Of a DNA stretch of 64,000 nucleotides, positions 40,095 to 49,181 are shown one piece after another. Both the position numbers and the translations under genes were made by a program. This stretch comes from Arcanobacterium sp. GTDB taxonomy: Bacteria; Actinomycetota; Actinomycetes; Actinomycetales; Actinomycetaceae. Below the pieces are notes generated by a model. The model had not been told where the DNA came from and did not search any database. It saw nothing but the letters and a program-made list of their open reading frames with translations. Each line of letters begins with the position of its first letter. Positions within the stretch are counted from its first letter, which is position 1. The stretch covers positions 372,001 through 436,000 of the forward strand of contig JALFSN010000002.1 of NCBI GenBank assembly GCA_022778805.1, written 5' to 3'.

Positions 40095-42215
40095 GTGAAT
40101 ACTGAGACGCCAGCAGTAGGGCGGCGTATCGCCGATCGTTTTGAGCTTGTCGCGCCTTTTTCCGATTCCTATGAGCCATACAATGTGAGCGCCTGGCGAG
40201 CTATTGACACCGTGCTGTCGCGGGAGCTGCGCGCCGTCGTCATCCCTCACGATCATCCGCACCGAGCCCTCGCCATTGACGCTGCACGAAAAGCAGGACT
40301 CTTTGACGACCCACACACCTGCGCTGTGCTAGCTGTCGTTGACGATGATGCCGATAGCGTTTTTTTCACTGAGTTTCCGATCGGCACTCGCCTCGATCAC
40401 CATATGGATGGTAATCCGCTACCTGTCAAGCAAACTACTGCGATCATTGGAGAAATCACGTCCGTGATTAACCATGCTCGCCATCAAGGTTTGAGGCATT
40501 TGCAGCTCAAGGCTTCCCACGTTTTTATCTCTGATGCCGGTGAACTCATGCTCGACGGTATCGCCACTATGGCAGGCTTGGCAGGCGCACCCACCGATGG
40601 ACTCAGCACCGAACTCGACCGCTCGGAGACTCGTGGCCTGCTCGTCTTTTATGCAGCATTGCTCAGTGGCCAGGATTTTCCCGATGATCCGAACGCCCAT
40701 CAGGCTCTCATCCAGAGCATAGCCGCGCGCGCAGATTTGCCTGACCGCGTGCACGACGTTTTTCAGTCGGAGATGATAGGGCAAGGCCCGTGCTCTCCCG
40801 CGGATCTCTTGCGCCGAATAGTGCCGTGGGGAGATATTGATATCACGCTCCTGCCGGATGTGCACCCCGATGCCGATGCTCAGCCCTCCGAGCCAGAGTC
40901 GTCTGAGCTAGAGTCTGATGCCGAACTTTACAAATCTGCCGCAGATGGCACTCCTGGCACCAGTGAATCTGACGAATCCGCTGCAGTGGATGAACGTGCC
41001 AGCGTGCATTCCGACGCCCCATCCCCAGATGCCGTAGACCCAGACGTTGAGGATAATAGCCTAGCTGGCAGCGGTGAAAACTATGATCTCGAAGAGGGCG
41101 ATCATCTCACCCCACAGTGGCCGAGCCCATTCGATTCGCTCACCAGCGCCAACGAATCTGCCCTCACAGCCGCTCCCAACTATACCGTCCGCCCTGATTC
41201 AGCAGACCGCGACTCGGCAGATTCGCAATCGGATGCCATTTCAGGTACCGCTTCCGATTCCCATTCCTCAGGTTCGACTGCTCCGCGCGATGACGGCACG
41301 TCAGCTGATGAAACGCACTCAGATCAGCCCCCGCTCACCACTAGTTCCACAGTTGCCGCCACTGCTGCTCGTGACGCTACGCACGTCAACGACGTCACGG
41401 CTGATCTAGACAGCACCACATCAGGCAGCAGCGAGCCAGAGGGCACCGATGCTCTTTCCATCCCTGCCGATTTCGTCGGAATAGAAGAAGTGGAAGCATC
41501 CCATGAGCGCACAGCTGCCATTCCTTTTAGAGAACTCCCCTCAGAAGCGGTGGTCTCTACCGGCTCTTCGCATATCCGCGTTTCTACAGCCGTCATAGGA
41601 CTCTTTGCTATCGGGGCGTTAATCGCGCTGGTACTGGGAATGATGAAGCTCTTTTCTCCGCTTGATCCTGTGCAGGTTATGACGCCCGATGCGGATAGCA
41701 GCGGCCAGAGCCAAAAAACTCCCGACGCTACTGGCGGCAGTACGCAGACGCCCACTCCTGCTGTGGCTGTCACACCGCCACAGATCGAATCGGTTGCTTT
41801 CGTGTCTGCCGATCCCAATATCAAAGACAACGCGAGCGCTCCTCGGCTTTTCACCGACGCTCCACAAGCGGCTGATGGAAATCCCAATACGGCGTTTCAA
41901 TCGTGGTTCTTCACGAATCCGCAGCTCTCCGATACCGATCAATTTGGCCTGCTCATTAAGTTCAAAGAAGCAACTGACCTCAGCTCTATCACCCTCACTA
42001 CCACGGGCGAAGGTGGACATATCCAGTGGCGCTCATATGATCAAGCGCATCCCACTGGCTCGGACGTGATTGCCCAGACTGCGATAGGAAAATCCACTAC
42101 TCTCACCGCGGCGCAGAAAGTCCATGCGGATTACGCGTTGATTTGGGTCACGGAAGTTCCTGCCGATCAATCGGGAAAGAATCTTCTGAGAGTGAGTGAA
42201 ATCTCAGTGAAATAG
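40095..42215 (+). CDS. Membrane pseudokinase with extracellular C-terminal domain (MviN C-terminal type)
   Basis: 706 aa from GTG 40095 (TAGGGGG upstream), 76 bp after DUF6049. Residues ~10-250 have a kinase-like fold (RIADRFELVAPFSD, YEPYNVSAWRAID, HLQLKASHVFISDAGEL) but no HRD aspartate and no DFG, so a pseudokinase. An acidic linker of ~240 residues follows, then a membrane helix (~495-515) and a C-terminal beta domain like that ending mycobacterial MviN. In mycobacteria the phosphorylated pseudokinase recruits FhaA. Here the MurJ flippase part is missing. Confidence 0.82.
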   Translation: MNTETPAVGRRIADRFELVAPFSDSYEPYNVSAWRAIDTVLSRELRAVVIPHDHPHRALAIDAARKAGLFDDPHTCAVLAVVDDDADSVFFTEFPIGTRLDHHMDGNPLPVKQTTAIIGEITSVINHARHQGLRHLQLKASHVFISDAGELMLDGIATMAGLAGAPTDGLSTELDRSETRGLLVFYAALLSGQDFPDDPNAHQALIQSIAARADLPDRVHDVFQSEMIGQGPCSPADLLRRIVPWGDIDITLLPDVHPDADAQPSEPESSELESDAELYKSAADGTPGTSESDESAAVDERASVHSDAPSPDAVDPDVEDNSLAGSGENYDLEEGDHLTPQWPSPFDSLTSANESALTAAPNYTVRPDSADRDSADSQSDAISGTASDSHSSGSTAPRDDGTSADETHSDQPPLTTSSTVAATAARDATHVNDVTADLDSTTSGSSEPEGTDALSIPADFVGIEEVEASHERTAAIPFRELPSEAVVSTGSSHIRVSTAVIGLFAIGALIALVLGMMKLFSPLDPVQVMTPDADSSGQSQKTPDATGGSTQTPTPAVAVTPPQIESVAFVSADPNIKDNASAPRLFTDAPQAADGNPNTAFQSWFFTNPQLSDTDQFGLLIKFKEATDLSSITLTTTGEGGHIQWRSYDQAHPTGSDVIAQTAIGKSTTLTAAQKVHADYALIWVTEVPADQSGKNLLRVSEISVK

Positions 42216-42329
42216 GCGGAATATCCGCAGAATAAATGGAACCGCGGTGAAATACTCGATGAAATAGTCGAGACCATACACACGTTCAACCACTATCATG
42301 CTATGTAGCACTAACCATGGAGGACAGCG

Positions 42330-43256
42330 ATGGATGACGTTCGCAATATTATTATTGTCGGTTCTGGCCCTGCAGGCTGGACGGCGGCAATCTACACTGC
42401 CCGAGCAGGGCTCAAACCGCTGGTGATTGCCGGTGGCCTCGATGCTGGTGGCGCCTTGATGACCACCACTGAGGTGGAGAATTTCCCTGGCTGGCCCGAA
42501 CCAGTGCTTGGCCCAGAGCTGATGGACAAAATGCAGAGCCAGGCCGAAAAATTTGGCGCCGATGTGGAATATGAAGATGCTCTTGAGTTTGATCTTGACG
42601 GCGATGTGAAAACCATCGTCACTGATAGCGGCACCTATAAAGCCAAGGCTGTGATTTTGGCACTTGGTTCCGCCTATAAGAAACTCGGCATTGAGGGCGA
42701 ATCTGCACTTGCTGGCAAAGGCGTGAGCTACTGTGCCACCTGCGATGGTTTCTTCTTCAAAGATCGCCAAATTGCTGTGATTGGCGGCGGCGATAGTGCA
42801 GCCACTGAAGCGCTTTTCCTCTCTCGTTTTGGCCACACAGTGCATCTCATTCACCGCCGTGATCAGATGCGCGCTGCTCAAGTCTTAGTCGATCGCCTGA
42901 AAGCTACTCCTAATATTGTGATCCACTGGAACTCCACTGTGGAAGCGGTGAATGGCGATAGCGCGGTTTCTTCGCTTACGCTCAAAAATACCGTGACCGG
43001 TGAGCTTTCAGATCTTCCTATCAACGGTATGTTCGTGGCTATCGGCCATGCCCCCCGTACAGAGGTGCTAGGGGGAGCTGTAGAACTCGACGAGGGCGGA
43101 TACATCAAAGTCAATTCACCTTCCACCCTCACGAATGTGCCAGGAGTTTTCGCCGCTGGAGATGTGGTTGATCACCGTTATCGCCAGGCTGTGACGGCGG
43201 CTGGCCAGGGATGCGCTGCTGCTCTCGATGCACAGATGTATCTTGCTTCTCTCTGA
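42330..43256 (+). CDS. trxB: Thioredoxin reductase
   Basis: 308 aa. FAD-binding IIIVGSGPAGWTAAIYTARA, redox centre C135-A-T-C138, NADPH-binding IGGGDSAATEA, and FAD site VPGVFAAGDV. Reduces thioredoxin with NADPH. In most actinobacteria trxA follows directly; here it does not. Confidence 0.97.
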   Translation: MDDVRNIIIVGSGPAGWTAAIYTARAGLKPLVIAGGLDAGGALMTTTEVENFPGWPEPVLGPELMDKMQSQAEKFGADVEYEDALEFDLDGDVKTIVTDSGTYKAKAVILALGSAYKKLGIEGESALAGKGVSYCATCDGFFFKDRQIAVIGGGDSAATEALFLSRFGHTVHLIHRRDQMRAAQVLVDRLKATPNIVIHWNSTVEAVNGDSAVSSLTLKNTVTGELSDLPINGMFVAIGHAPRTEVLGGAVELDEGGYIKVNSPSTLTNVPGVFAAGDVVDHRYRQAVTAAGQGCAAALDAQMYLASL

Positions 43257-43655
43257 CGATCAGCCTCCTAGCAATCGACATTCGCTCTGGTCATCGACGC
43301 TGCGCAGTGCCAGGCACGCTGTGCTTTCTCGGTACTGTGCTTCTCGGTAGGCGGTGCTGGGTTCACCTAGCGCCGCCACCCCACCACCGTGCCGTACCTT
43401 TACAAAGGTTCGCCGCGTCTATGAACCGCAACTGTGAAAATTTTGAAAGTCCCGCAAACGTACTACGTGTGCCCTGAGCGGCGTAAGTAATCTAAGCGGC
43501 CTGACTTGTGCCCTGAACAGTTGTGGACGTCGCCCATGAGAGCTACCTGCACGTGCAGGTGCGCATGCTCTATTTTGTGTTTCGATTCCCTTGGCGCCTA
43601 TCGTTGTCGGTAGACACGTTCGGTAGACACGTGAACAATTCTGAAAGGATTCCTC
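43257..43655. other. 399-bp region with palindrome and tandem 13-mers
   Basis: ACCTGCACGTGCAGGT (43545-43560) is a perfect 16-bp palindrome. TCGGTAGACACGT is directly repeated at 43607-43619 and 43620-43632, ending 23 bp before the aminotransferase ATG. Both could be regulator sites. No gene is recognised, although trxA would be expected here. Confidence 0.5.
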
Positions 43656-44966
43656 ATGCAGAAGAATTCACAACTACACGCGGATGGCACTCGCCTTGAC
43701 CCTTGGTTTGATCGCTACGCTGATCGTTCCTTGGGGATGCGACAATCGGAGACTCGTTCACTTTTCGCTGTGGCAAATCGTCCAGAGGTAGTATCACTGG
43801 CTGGTGGCATGCCCTTTATTCAAGGCTTACCGCTGGATTTTCTCGCGGATATGAGCGCTCGCCTCATTCGAGAGCGCGGCGATTACGTGTTGCAGTACGG
43901 CGGCGGCCAGGGTGAAGAAGAACTGCGCGAAATGATCGTCGAGGTGATGCGTGCCGAGGGAATCCGCGCGTATCCAGACGACATCACGGTGACGACGGGC
44001 TCTCAGGCTGCGCTCGACATCATGACGGAAGTGTTTATTAACCCTGGTGACGTCATCGTCGCTGAGGCTCCCTCATATGTAGGCGCGTTAGGGGTATTCC
44101 GCGCCTACCAAGCGAATGTCGTCCATGTGCCACTTGATGCTGATGGGCTCATTCCTGAGGCGCTAGAAGAAACTTTGACAAAGCTCCAAAAGGAAGGCAA
44201 AGAGGTCAAATTCCTTTACACGGTGCCAAATTTCCACAATCCGGCAGGGGCGACGATGAGCGTCGAACGTCGGCCGCGCATCGTGGATATTTGCCGGCGT
44301 TTCCACGTGCTCATTTTGGAAGATAACCCTTACGGTATGCTTGGCTTCAACGATCAGGTGATGCCGGCTCTGCAGACATACAATCCTGATGGCGTCGTCT
44401 ATCTCGGTTCGTTCTCGAAAACGTTTGCTCCTGGATATCGCGTGGGCTGGGCGTTAGCGCCGCACGCCGTCACGCAGCGCCTCATACTGGCCAACGAAAA
44501 TGAAGTGCTTTCCCCTACGAAAGTAGGCCAGATTTCTATTGCTGAATACCTGCGCACCTACGATTGGATGGGGCAAATCAAAGAGTATCGTGCTCTGTAC
44601 CGTGAACGCCGTGATGCCATGCTGGAGGCACTCGATACATATTTACCGATGTGCCAGTGGAACATACCTGAGGGCGGTTTTTACACCTGGGTGAAACTTC
44701 CGGAAGGGCTTGATGCTAAGGCTATGCTTCCTCGTGCCACAAAGAATTTAGTGGCGTATGTGAGTGGGACTGCCTTTTACGCCGATGGCCAGGGCGGCGA
44801 TCATATGCGGCTCAGTTTCTGCTACCCCACGCCGGAAAACATCCACGAGGGTGTGCGGCGACTCGCCGGCGTCATCGATCAGGAGATGGAGCTCGTCAAT
44901 ATGTTTGGAATTCACGAGCGTCACCATGACGACGGGGTGGAAATTCCTGGAAGCAACCAAGCGTGA
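43656..44966 (+). CDS. PLP-dependent class I/II aminotransferase
   Basis: 436 aa, ATG with GAAAGGA upstream. Fold type I features: VTTGSQAALDIM, YTVPNFHNPAG, EDNPYGML, and the PLP lysine in GSFSKTFAPGYRVGW. Closest general type is the 2-aminoadipate/aromatic or multi-substrate aminotransferase (MocR-like without the HTH). The ending overlaps the ligase region; the reported partner of this gene in parB neighbourhoods is unknown. The substrate cannot be assigned. Confidence 0.9.
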   Translation: MQKNSQLHADGTRLDPWFDRYADRSLGMRQSETRSLFAVANRPEVVSLAGGMPFIQGLPLDFLADMSARLIRERGDYVLQYGGGQGEEELREMIVEVMRAEGIRAYPDDITVTTGSQAALDIMTEVFINPGDVIVAEAPSYVGALGVFRAYQANVVHVPLDADGLIPEALEETLTKLQKEGKEVKFLYTVPNFHNPAGATMSVERRPRIVDICRRFHVLILEDNPYGMLGFNDQVMPALQTYNPDGVVYLGSFSKTFAPGYRVGWALAPHAVTQRLILANENEVLSPTKVGQISIAEYLRTYDWMGQIKEYRALYRERRDAMLEALDTYLPMCQWNIPEGGFYTWVKLPEGLDAKAMLPRATKNLVAYVSGTAFYADGQGGDHMRLSFCYPTPENIHEGVRRLAGVIDQEMELVNMFGIHERHHDDGVEIPGSNQA

Positions 44967-44980
44967 GAGAAAGAAATCAG

Positions 44981-45952
44981 ATGGATCGACCATTAACTGT
45001 TGCGATTATTGCTGGCGGATTGACTCATGAACGTGATGTGTCGCTGCGCTCTGGGAGTCGCGTGGCAGGAGCATTGCGTGACCGCGGTGTGCAGGTGAAA
45101 GTACTGGATCTTGATTCACAGGTCTTGCAGCGCTTAGCAGCGCTCGAACCCGATATTGTATGGCCGTTGGTACATGGAGCTACCGGCGAAGATGGCTCTC
45201 TGCAGGATCTTTTGAACCTTGCTGGCTACCCATTTGTTGGCTCTGAAGCTGCTGCTTGTAGACTTGCCTCGGATAAATCAGTGGCTGCAGCCGTCCTCAC
45301 CCGCGCAGGTATCAACGTTCCCTCGTCTATGGCACTGCCGCAGCCACTTTTCCGTGAGGTGGGCGTGACGCCGATTCTCGATCTCGTCGAGCAACGCTAC
45401 GGTTTTCCAGTAGTCATAAAACCTGCTCGTGGTGGTTCATCTCTAGGGCTGACGGTTGTGCATGAACGAGCAGATTTACCAGCGGCGATGGTGGATTGCT
45501 TCGCCTACGATCAAGTTGCACTTATTCAGCAGTACATAAAAGGTCGGGAATTCGGCATTGGCGTCGTTGATTTAGGCGATGGCCCAGCAGCAATGCCGCC
45601 GGTGGAAGTGGTGGCGAGTGGCCCCTATGATTATGACGCTCGCTACAATCCTGGCCGTGTAGAGTATTTTGCGCCTGCACACACGAGCGAAGTTGAACAT
45701 GAAGCCATCACGAGCTTAGCCGTCAGTGTGCACACCGCACTAGGGCTACGTCATTATTCGCGTACCGACGTCATTCTTGACGATCATGGTACAGCATGGT
45801 TTATTGACGTGAACACCACTCCTGGAATGGCAGAGACGTCACTTTTCCCCCAGGGAGCTGCTGCAGCTGCGCACGACCGAAACGAATCGACAGAAGATTT
45901 CTATCTTGATATTCTGCGCGTCATTCTCACGCAAACTAACACGCACGAGTAA
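44981..45952 (+). CDS. D-alanine-D-alanine ligase homologue (ATP-grasp)
   Basis: 323 aa from ATG 44981; a GTG at 44963 overlapping the previous stop would add six residues. Ddl landmarks: GLTHERDVSLRSG, WPLVHGATGEDGSLQDLL, PFVGSEAAACRLASDK, VVIKPARGGSSLGLT, and the C-terminal metal site FIDVNTTPGM. Makes D-Ala-D-Ala for peptidoglycan. Actinobacteria often keep a Ddl-like gene beside parB; whether it is the main cellular ligase is not known. Confidence 0.87.
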   Translation: MDRPLTVAIIAGGLTHERDVSLRSGSRVAGALRDRGVQVKVLDLDSQVLQRLAALEPDIVWPLVHGATGEDGSLQDLLNLAGYPFVGSEAAACRLASDKSVAAAVLTRAGINVPSSMALPQPLFREVGVTPILDLVEQRYGFPVVIKPARGGSSLGLTVVHERADLPAAMVDCFAYDQVALIQQYIKGREFGIGVVDLGDGPAAMPPVEVVASGPYDYDARYNPGRVEYFAPAHTSEVEHEAITSLAVSVHTALGLRHYSRTDVILDDHGTAWFIDVNTTPGMAETSLFPQGAAAAAHDRNESTEDFYLDILRVILTQTNTHE

Positions 45953-46005
45953 GTGCCAATGTGATTGCCACACGGCAGTATTACGTGCTCGCTAGTGCAG
46001 GCTCG

Positions 46006-46084
46006 CAGTGGCGGATTTTCACAGACTGTAAAGACTGTAAGTTGCTGAGATTTTCAGTTACTATTCTGTGAAAATCCGCCACTG
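46006..46084. terminator. 19-bp inverted repeat with GGCGGATTTTCA core
   Basis: CAGTGGCGGATTTTCACAG (46006-46024) and CTGTGAAAATCCGCCACTG (46066-46084) are exact complements, separated by 41 nt that contain smaller CTGTAA repeats. It lies between the convergent ligase and parB genes. The core and the upstream ATTGCCACAC word are shared with 15315-15401. Confidence 0.8.
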
Positions 46085-46176
46085 TGCATAAATCTACGCA
46101 TATGTACTCTTATGCATATACCTATGCGCATGAGTCTAGAGGTTTGGTGCCTTTATTTTGGCAATTGAAAAGTCAG

Positions 46177-47355
46177 CTAGTCAGAAAGCTCGACGCCCTG
46201 GGCACCAATTTCATCGAGAATACGATTCAGATCATCAATACCGGCAAACTCTACACTCAGTCTGCCTTTGTGTGCCCCCATATGAATTTTCACACGAGTA
46301 TTGAGCTGATCTTCTAGCTGCTGCGCCACAATTGCCAGTTCTTCTTGATACTGCGATGTGCGCGGCGCATGTGCGCGGCGCCGTTGCGTTGAAGCCCCCA
46401 TCGACACGATTTCTTCAACAGCTCGCACCGACAGCCCCTCTGCCACGATTCGCTGTGCTAGCTGTTCCATTTGTGCTGGATCTTCTAAACTCAATAACGC
46501 TCTCGCATGCCCTGCAGAGAGTACCCCAGCTGCCACTCGTCGCTGCACAAGTGGTGGAAGTTTGAGTAGTCTCAATGTGTTTGATATCTGCGGCCGTGAA
46601 CGGGCAATCTTTTTTGATAGCTCTTCATGAGTAATGTGAAAATCATCGAGTAGTTGTTGATACGCCGCCGCTTCTTCCAGGGGATTCAACTGTGCACGGT
46701 GCAAGTTTTCCAAGAGTGCATCTCGGAGCAGATCTGAATCTTCGGTGTGACGTACAATTGCTGGAATTTTTTCTACACCAGCAAGCCTTGTCGCTCTCCA
46801 CCGACGCTCACCCATAATGAGTTCATAGCGAGCTTCTGGATTCTCTGGATGAGGAGTAGTCAACGGACGCACGACGATCGGCTGCAATACCCCTACTTCT
46901 TTTATGGAATCCGCCAGCTCCTGCAGCTCATCTTCATCAAATACTTGCCGCGGCTGTTTAGTATTTGGAATGATACTAGTAATTGCTAGCTCACCAAATG
47001 TCGCTCCGGGCACTGGCACGAGCGGTGCATCATCTGCCGCATTGTCTGCTGTGTGTGCTTGCCGTTCACGTGGATTCTTAGTTGCTTTTTTATCCTGTTC
47101 TTTTTTACTGTCTTCTCTTTTAGCCTGTTCCTCGCGCTGCTTTTTGCTCTGAGAATCACTATCTCCACCGGCGACTATCGTTTCAGCTGCATCTGCTTCC
47201 GTCATAGCCCGCACCGCTGCCGTCGTTGCATCTTCCTTTTTATGGCGTTGTGGAGATGAGAAGAAAACGTCGATGGGACGTTCATTTTTTTCTTCTTGGT
47301 CTCGCGGAATAAGTGCACCGATTCCGCGGCCAAGCCCACGCCTTTTTTCTGCCAT
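46177..47355 (-). CDS. parB: Chromosome partition protein ParB
   Basis: 392 aa. Starts MAEKRRGLGRGIGALI (the ParA-binding tip), followed by a charged disordered stretch, the CTPase/ParB-N core (QPRQVFDEDELQELADSI, RYELIMGERRWRATRLAG, ALLENLHRAQLNPLEEA with the ENxxRxxLNPxE motif), and the HTH ISKKIARSRPQISNTLRLL type. It binds parS and slides as a clamp. Two parS sites are in its upstream DNA. Follows parA by about 400 bp. Confidence 0.97.
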   Translation of the reverse strand: MAEKRRGLGRGIGALIPRDQEEKNERPIDVFFSSPQRHKKEDATTAAVRAMTEADAAETIVAGGDSDSQSKKQREEQAKREDSKKEQDKKATKNPRERQAHTADNAADDAPLVPVPGATFGELAITSIIPNTKQPRQVFDEDELQELADSIKEVGVLQPIVVRPLTTPHPENPEARYELIMGERRWRATRLAGVEKIPAIVRHTEDSDLLRDALLENLHRAQLNPLEEAAAYQQLLDDFHITHEELSKKIARSRPQISNTLRLLKLPPLVQRRVAAGVLSAGHARALLSLEDPAQMEQLAQRIVAEGLSVRAVEEIVSMGASTQRRRAHAPRTSQYQEELAIVAQQLEDQLNTRVKIHMGAHKGRLSVEFAGIDDLNRILDEIGAQGVELSD

Positions 47356-47465
47356 TGCATCTCCTTCACGTGCCGCTGTGTATCATCACCAATTATTTTA
47401 TGAGCATCACAATTCTAGCGTTTTTCAATCTTTTATTTTTTTGCCACTTCATCTTTTGCTGCTGA

Positions 47466-47481
47466 TGTTTCACGTGAAACA
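47466..47481. promoter_or_regulatory. parS site
   Basis: TGTTTCACGTGAAACA, a perfect match to the parS consensus, in the parA-parB gap about 110 bp upstream of parB. Confidence 0.97.
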
Positions 47482-47751
47482 TTGCTCTTTCGTGTCACTT
47501 CATAATCATTACAAATGCAATACGCGCATATATACTGGAATGCTCAACTACAGCGAATAGGTGATCGCAGAGCAATCATCCCGAACCTCAGAAGTGCGCG
47601 TATCGAAAATCGTCCAGGGAGAATTTCACAGAAGATATCAAAGTAGCTGTCAAAAAGTAGTGAGTCACAATGAGTGCCGTCAAAGATCTTACCTGCTTGG
47701 GTAAGGAGCTTGGATGGGCAACATCTCAGCTACGGGCAGTGTCTCAGCCAC
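47482..47751. other. parA-parB intergenic region, no gene seen
   Basis: Contains a small stem CTTACC/GGTAAG (about 47688-47705) near the parA end and the AT-rich promoter side of parB. No frame with family resemblance. Confidence 0.35.
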
Positions 47752-48831
47752 TCAGACGGCGCGCAGCGCCAGTTCTTTTGCAGCCGAAAAATATGCGGCC
47801 GCACCGGCTGAGCGCGAATCATAGGATATAACTGTCTGTCCAAAGCTAGGTGCTTCAGAGATGCGCACATTGCGCGGAATTCGAGTTTCCAACAGCTCGT
47901 GTGGGAAATAACTGTGCACATCAGCTGCCACATCATTGGCGAGGTTGGTTCGCTTGTCAAACATCGTCAAAATAATCGTCGATATTTGCAGCTGCTCGTT
48001 ATACGACTCACGAATTGTAGCTATTGTGCTCATTAATTGGGTAAGTCCCTCCAATGCATAGTACTCAGCCTGTATTGGAATCATCACTTCGTGCGCGGCA
48101 ACTAGTGCGTTCATCGTCAGCATTCCCAGCGAGGGAGGAGAATCAATGAACACATAATCAAAGTAGATCGCATTCTCATCTGCGCGTTCTGGAGAGCGAG
48201 TGAGATACTGGCGAAGTGCATCACGCAGTCGATATTCCCGCCGATCTGAGTTCACTAATTCAATTTCCGCTAGCGAAAGATCCATCGTTGCTGGCGCCAC
48301 CCAAAGATTGTCCACATCGGGCACTGGAGCAACAATATCTGCCAAACCCATTGCTCCAGTGAGGACATGATACATAGACGGCTCACCTGATAGCGGTTTT
48401 CCCCCAAGTGCCGTCGAGGCGTTTCCCTGCGGATCGGCGTCAATGACGAGTACGCGCAAACCGCCAGCAGCTAAAGCTGCTGCTATATTCACAGCCGTCG
48501 TCGTTTTACCGACGCCACCTTTTTGATTGGAAACGGCCATCACCCGTGGAGTAGTGGGATGGGGTAATGGCTGCGCAAAAAAATCCTCTCGCCGTGCCAT
48601 ATTGTTCATCAGTTGCGCAAACATAGAGGAATCGTCAGGATCATCAGTTGTGTCTACGGCATATCCAGAGCTGACATTATCCGAGCTATCCGCTATCGCA
48701 TTATCCATATCGAGATTCGTTGGCAGTGATAAATCGTGTGGTGATGCCTGAGATGCTGTTGCCGGCGATTGAGACGACTGTGCTGCTCCAGCACCAAATT
48801 CAGCTTGAATGCGATCTTTCAGACTTGTCAT
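47752..48831 (-). CDS. parA: Chromosome partition ATPase ParA (Soj)
   Basis: 359 aa from ATG 48831 (AGGG eight bases upstream; GTG 48846 is possible). A ~110-residue Asp/Ser-rich N-terminus precedes the deviant Walker A VSNQKGGVGKTTTAVN, then VLVIDADPQGNASTALG and YVFIDSPPSLGMLTMNAL. DNA-bound ParA-ATP gradients move ParB-parS. Coupled genes rsmG upstream and parB downstream on the same strand. Confidence 0.97.
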   Translation of the reverse strand: MTSLKDRIQAEFGAGAAQSSQSPATASQASPHDLSLPTNLDMDNAIADSSDNVSSGYAVDTTDDPDDSSMFAQLMNNMARREDFFAQPLPHPTTPRVMAVSNQKGGVGKTTTAVNIAAALAAGGLRVLVIDADPQGNASTALGGKPLSGEPSMYHVLTGAMGLADIVAPVPDVDNLWVAPATMDLSLAEIELVNSDRREYRLRDALRQYLTRSPERADENAIYFDYVFIDSPPSLGMLTMNALVAAHEVMIPIQAEYYALEGLTQLMSTIATIRESYNEQLQISTIILTMFDKRTNLANDVAADVHSYFPHELLETRIPRNVRISEAPSFGQTVISYDSRSAGAAAYFSAAKELALRAV

Positions 48832-49149
48832 GGAATTAACCCTCACACATTTTTACCGATTTTATCATTACTGCGGGTTATACCCTGATTGGAAATTGCG
48901 GAGATTGGCGATAGCGCTACGCACAATCTAGCATTTACTCCATTCTGCTTCTCACTGCTCCGGACATACTACCTCAGATATTGTGCTCATCTCACTCATC
49001 ACATTCTCACCCACAGCTCACACTTGTATGCACATCATATTTCGTATGCACGTTGATGTATCTGCATATCCACACAAACTTTGTGAGGCTGCGATAAACA
49101 GACTGTGATGCTGATAGCGCCGAAACATCAGAGCGCGATCAGGCGTGAA
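48832..49149. other. rsmG-parA intergenic region, no gene seen
   Basis: About 320 bp, AT-rich. One DnaA-box-like ATATCCACA near 49066. Ends at a parS site. Holds the parA promoter. Confidence 0.4.
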
Positions 49150-49165
49150 TGTTTCACGTGAAACA
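49150..49165. promoter_or_regulatory. parS site
   Basis: TGTTTCACGTGAAACA, perfect, within a longer palindrome (GAATG...CATTC). It lies 16 bp beyond the rsmG stop. Confidence 0.97.
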
Positions 49166-49181
49166 TTCACACAGCACAGCA

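Noticed and set aside
43545-43560. parS site
   Set aside because: ACCTGCACGTGCAGGT shares only the central CACGTG with parS.
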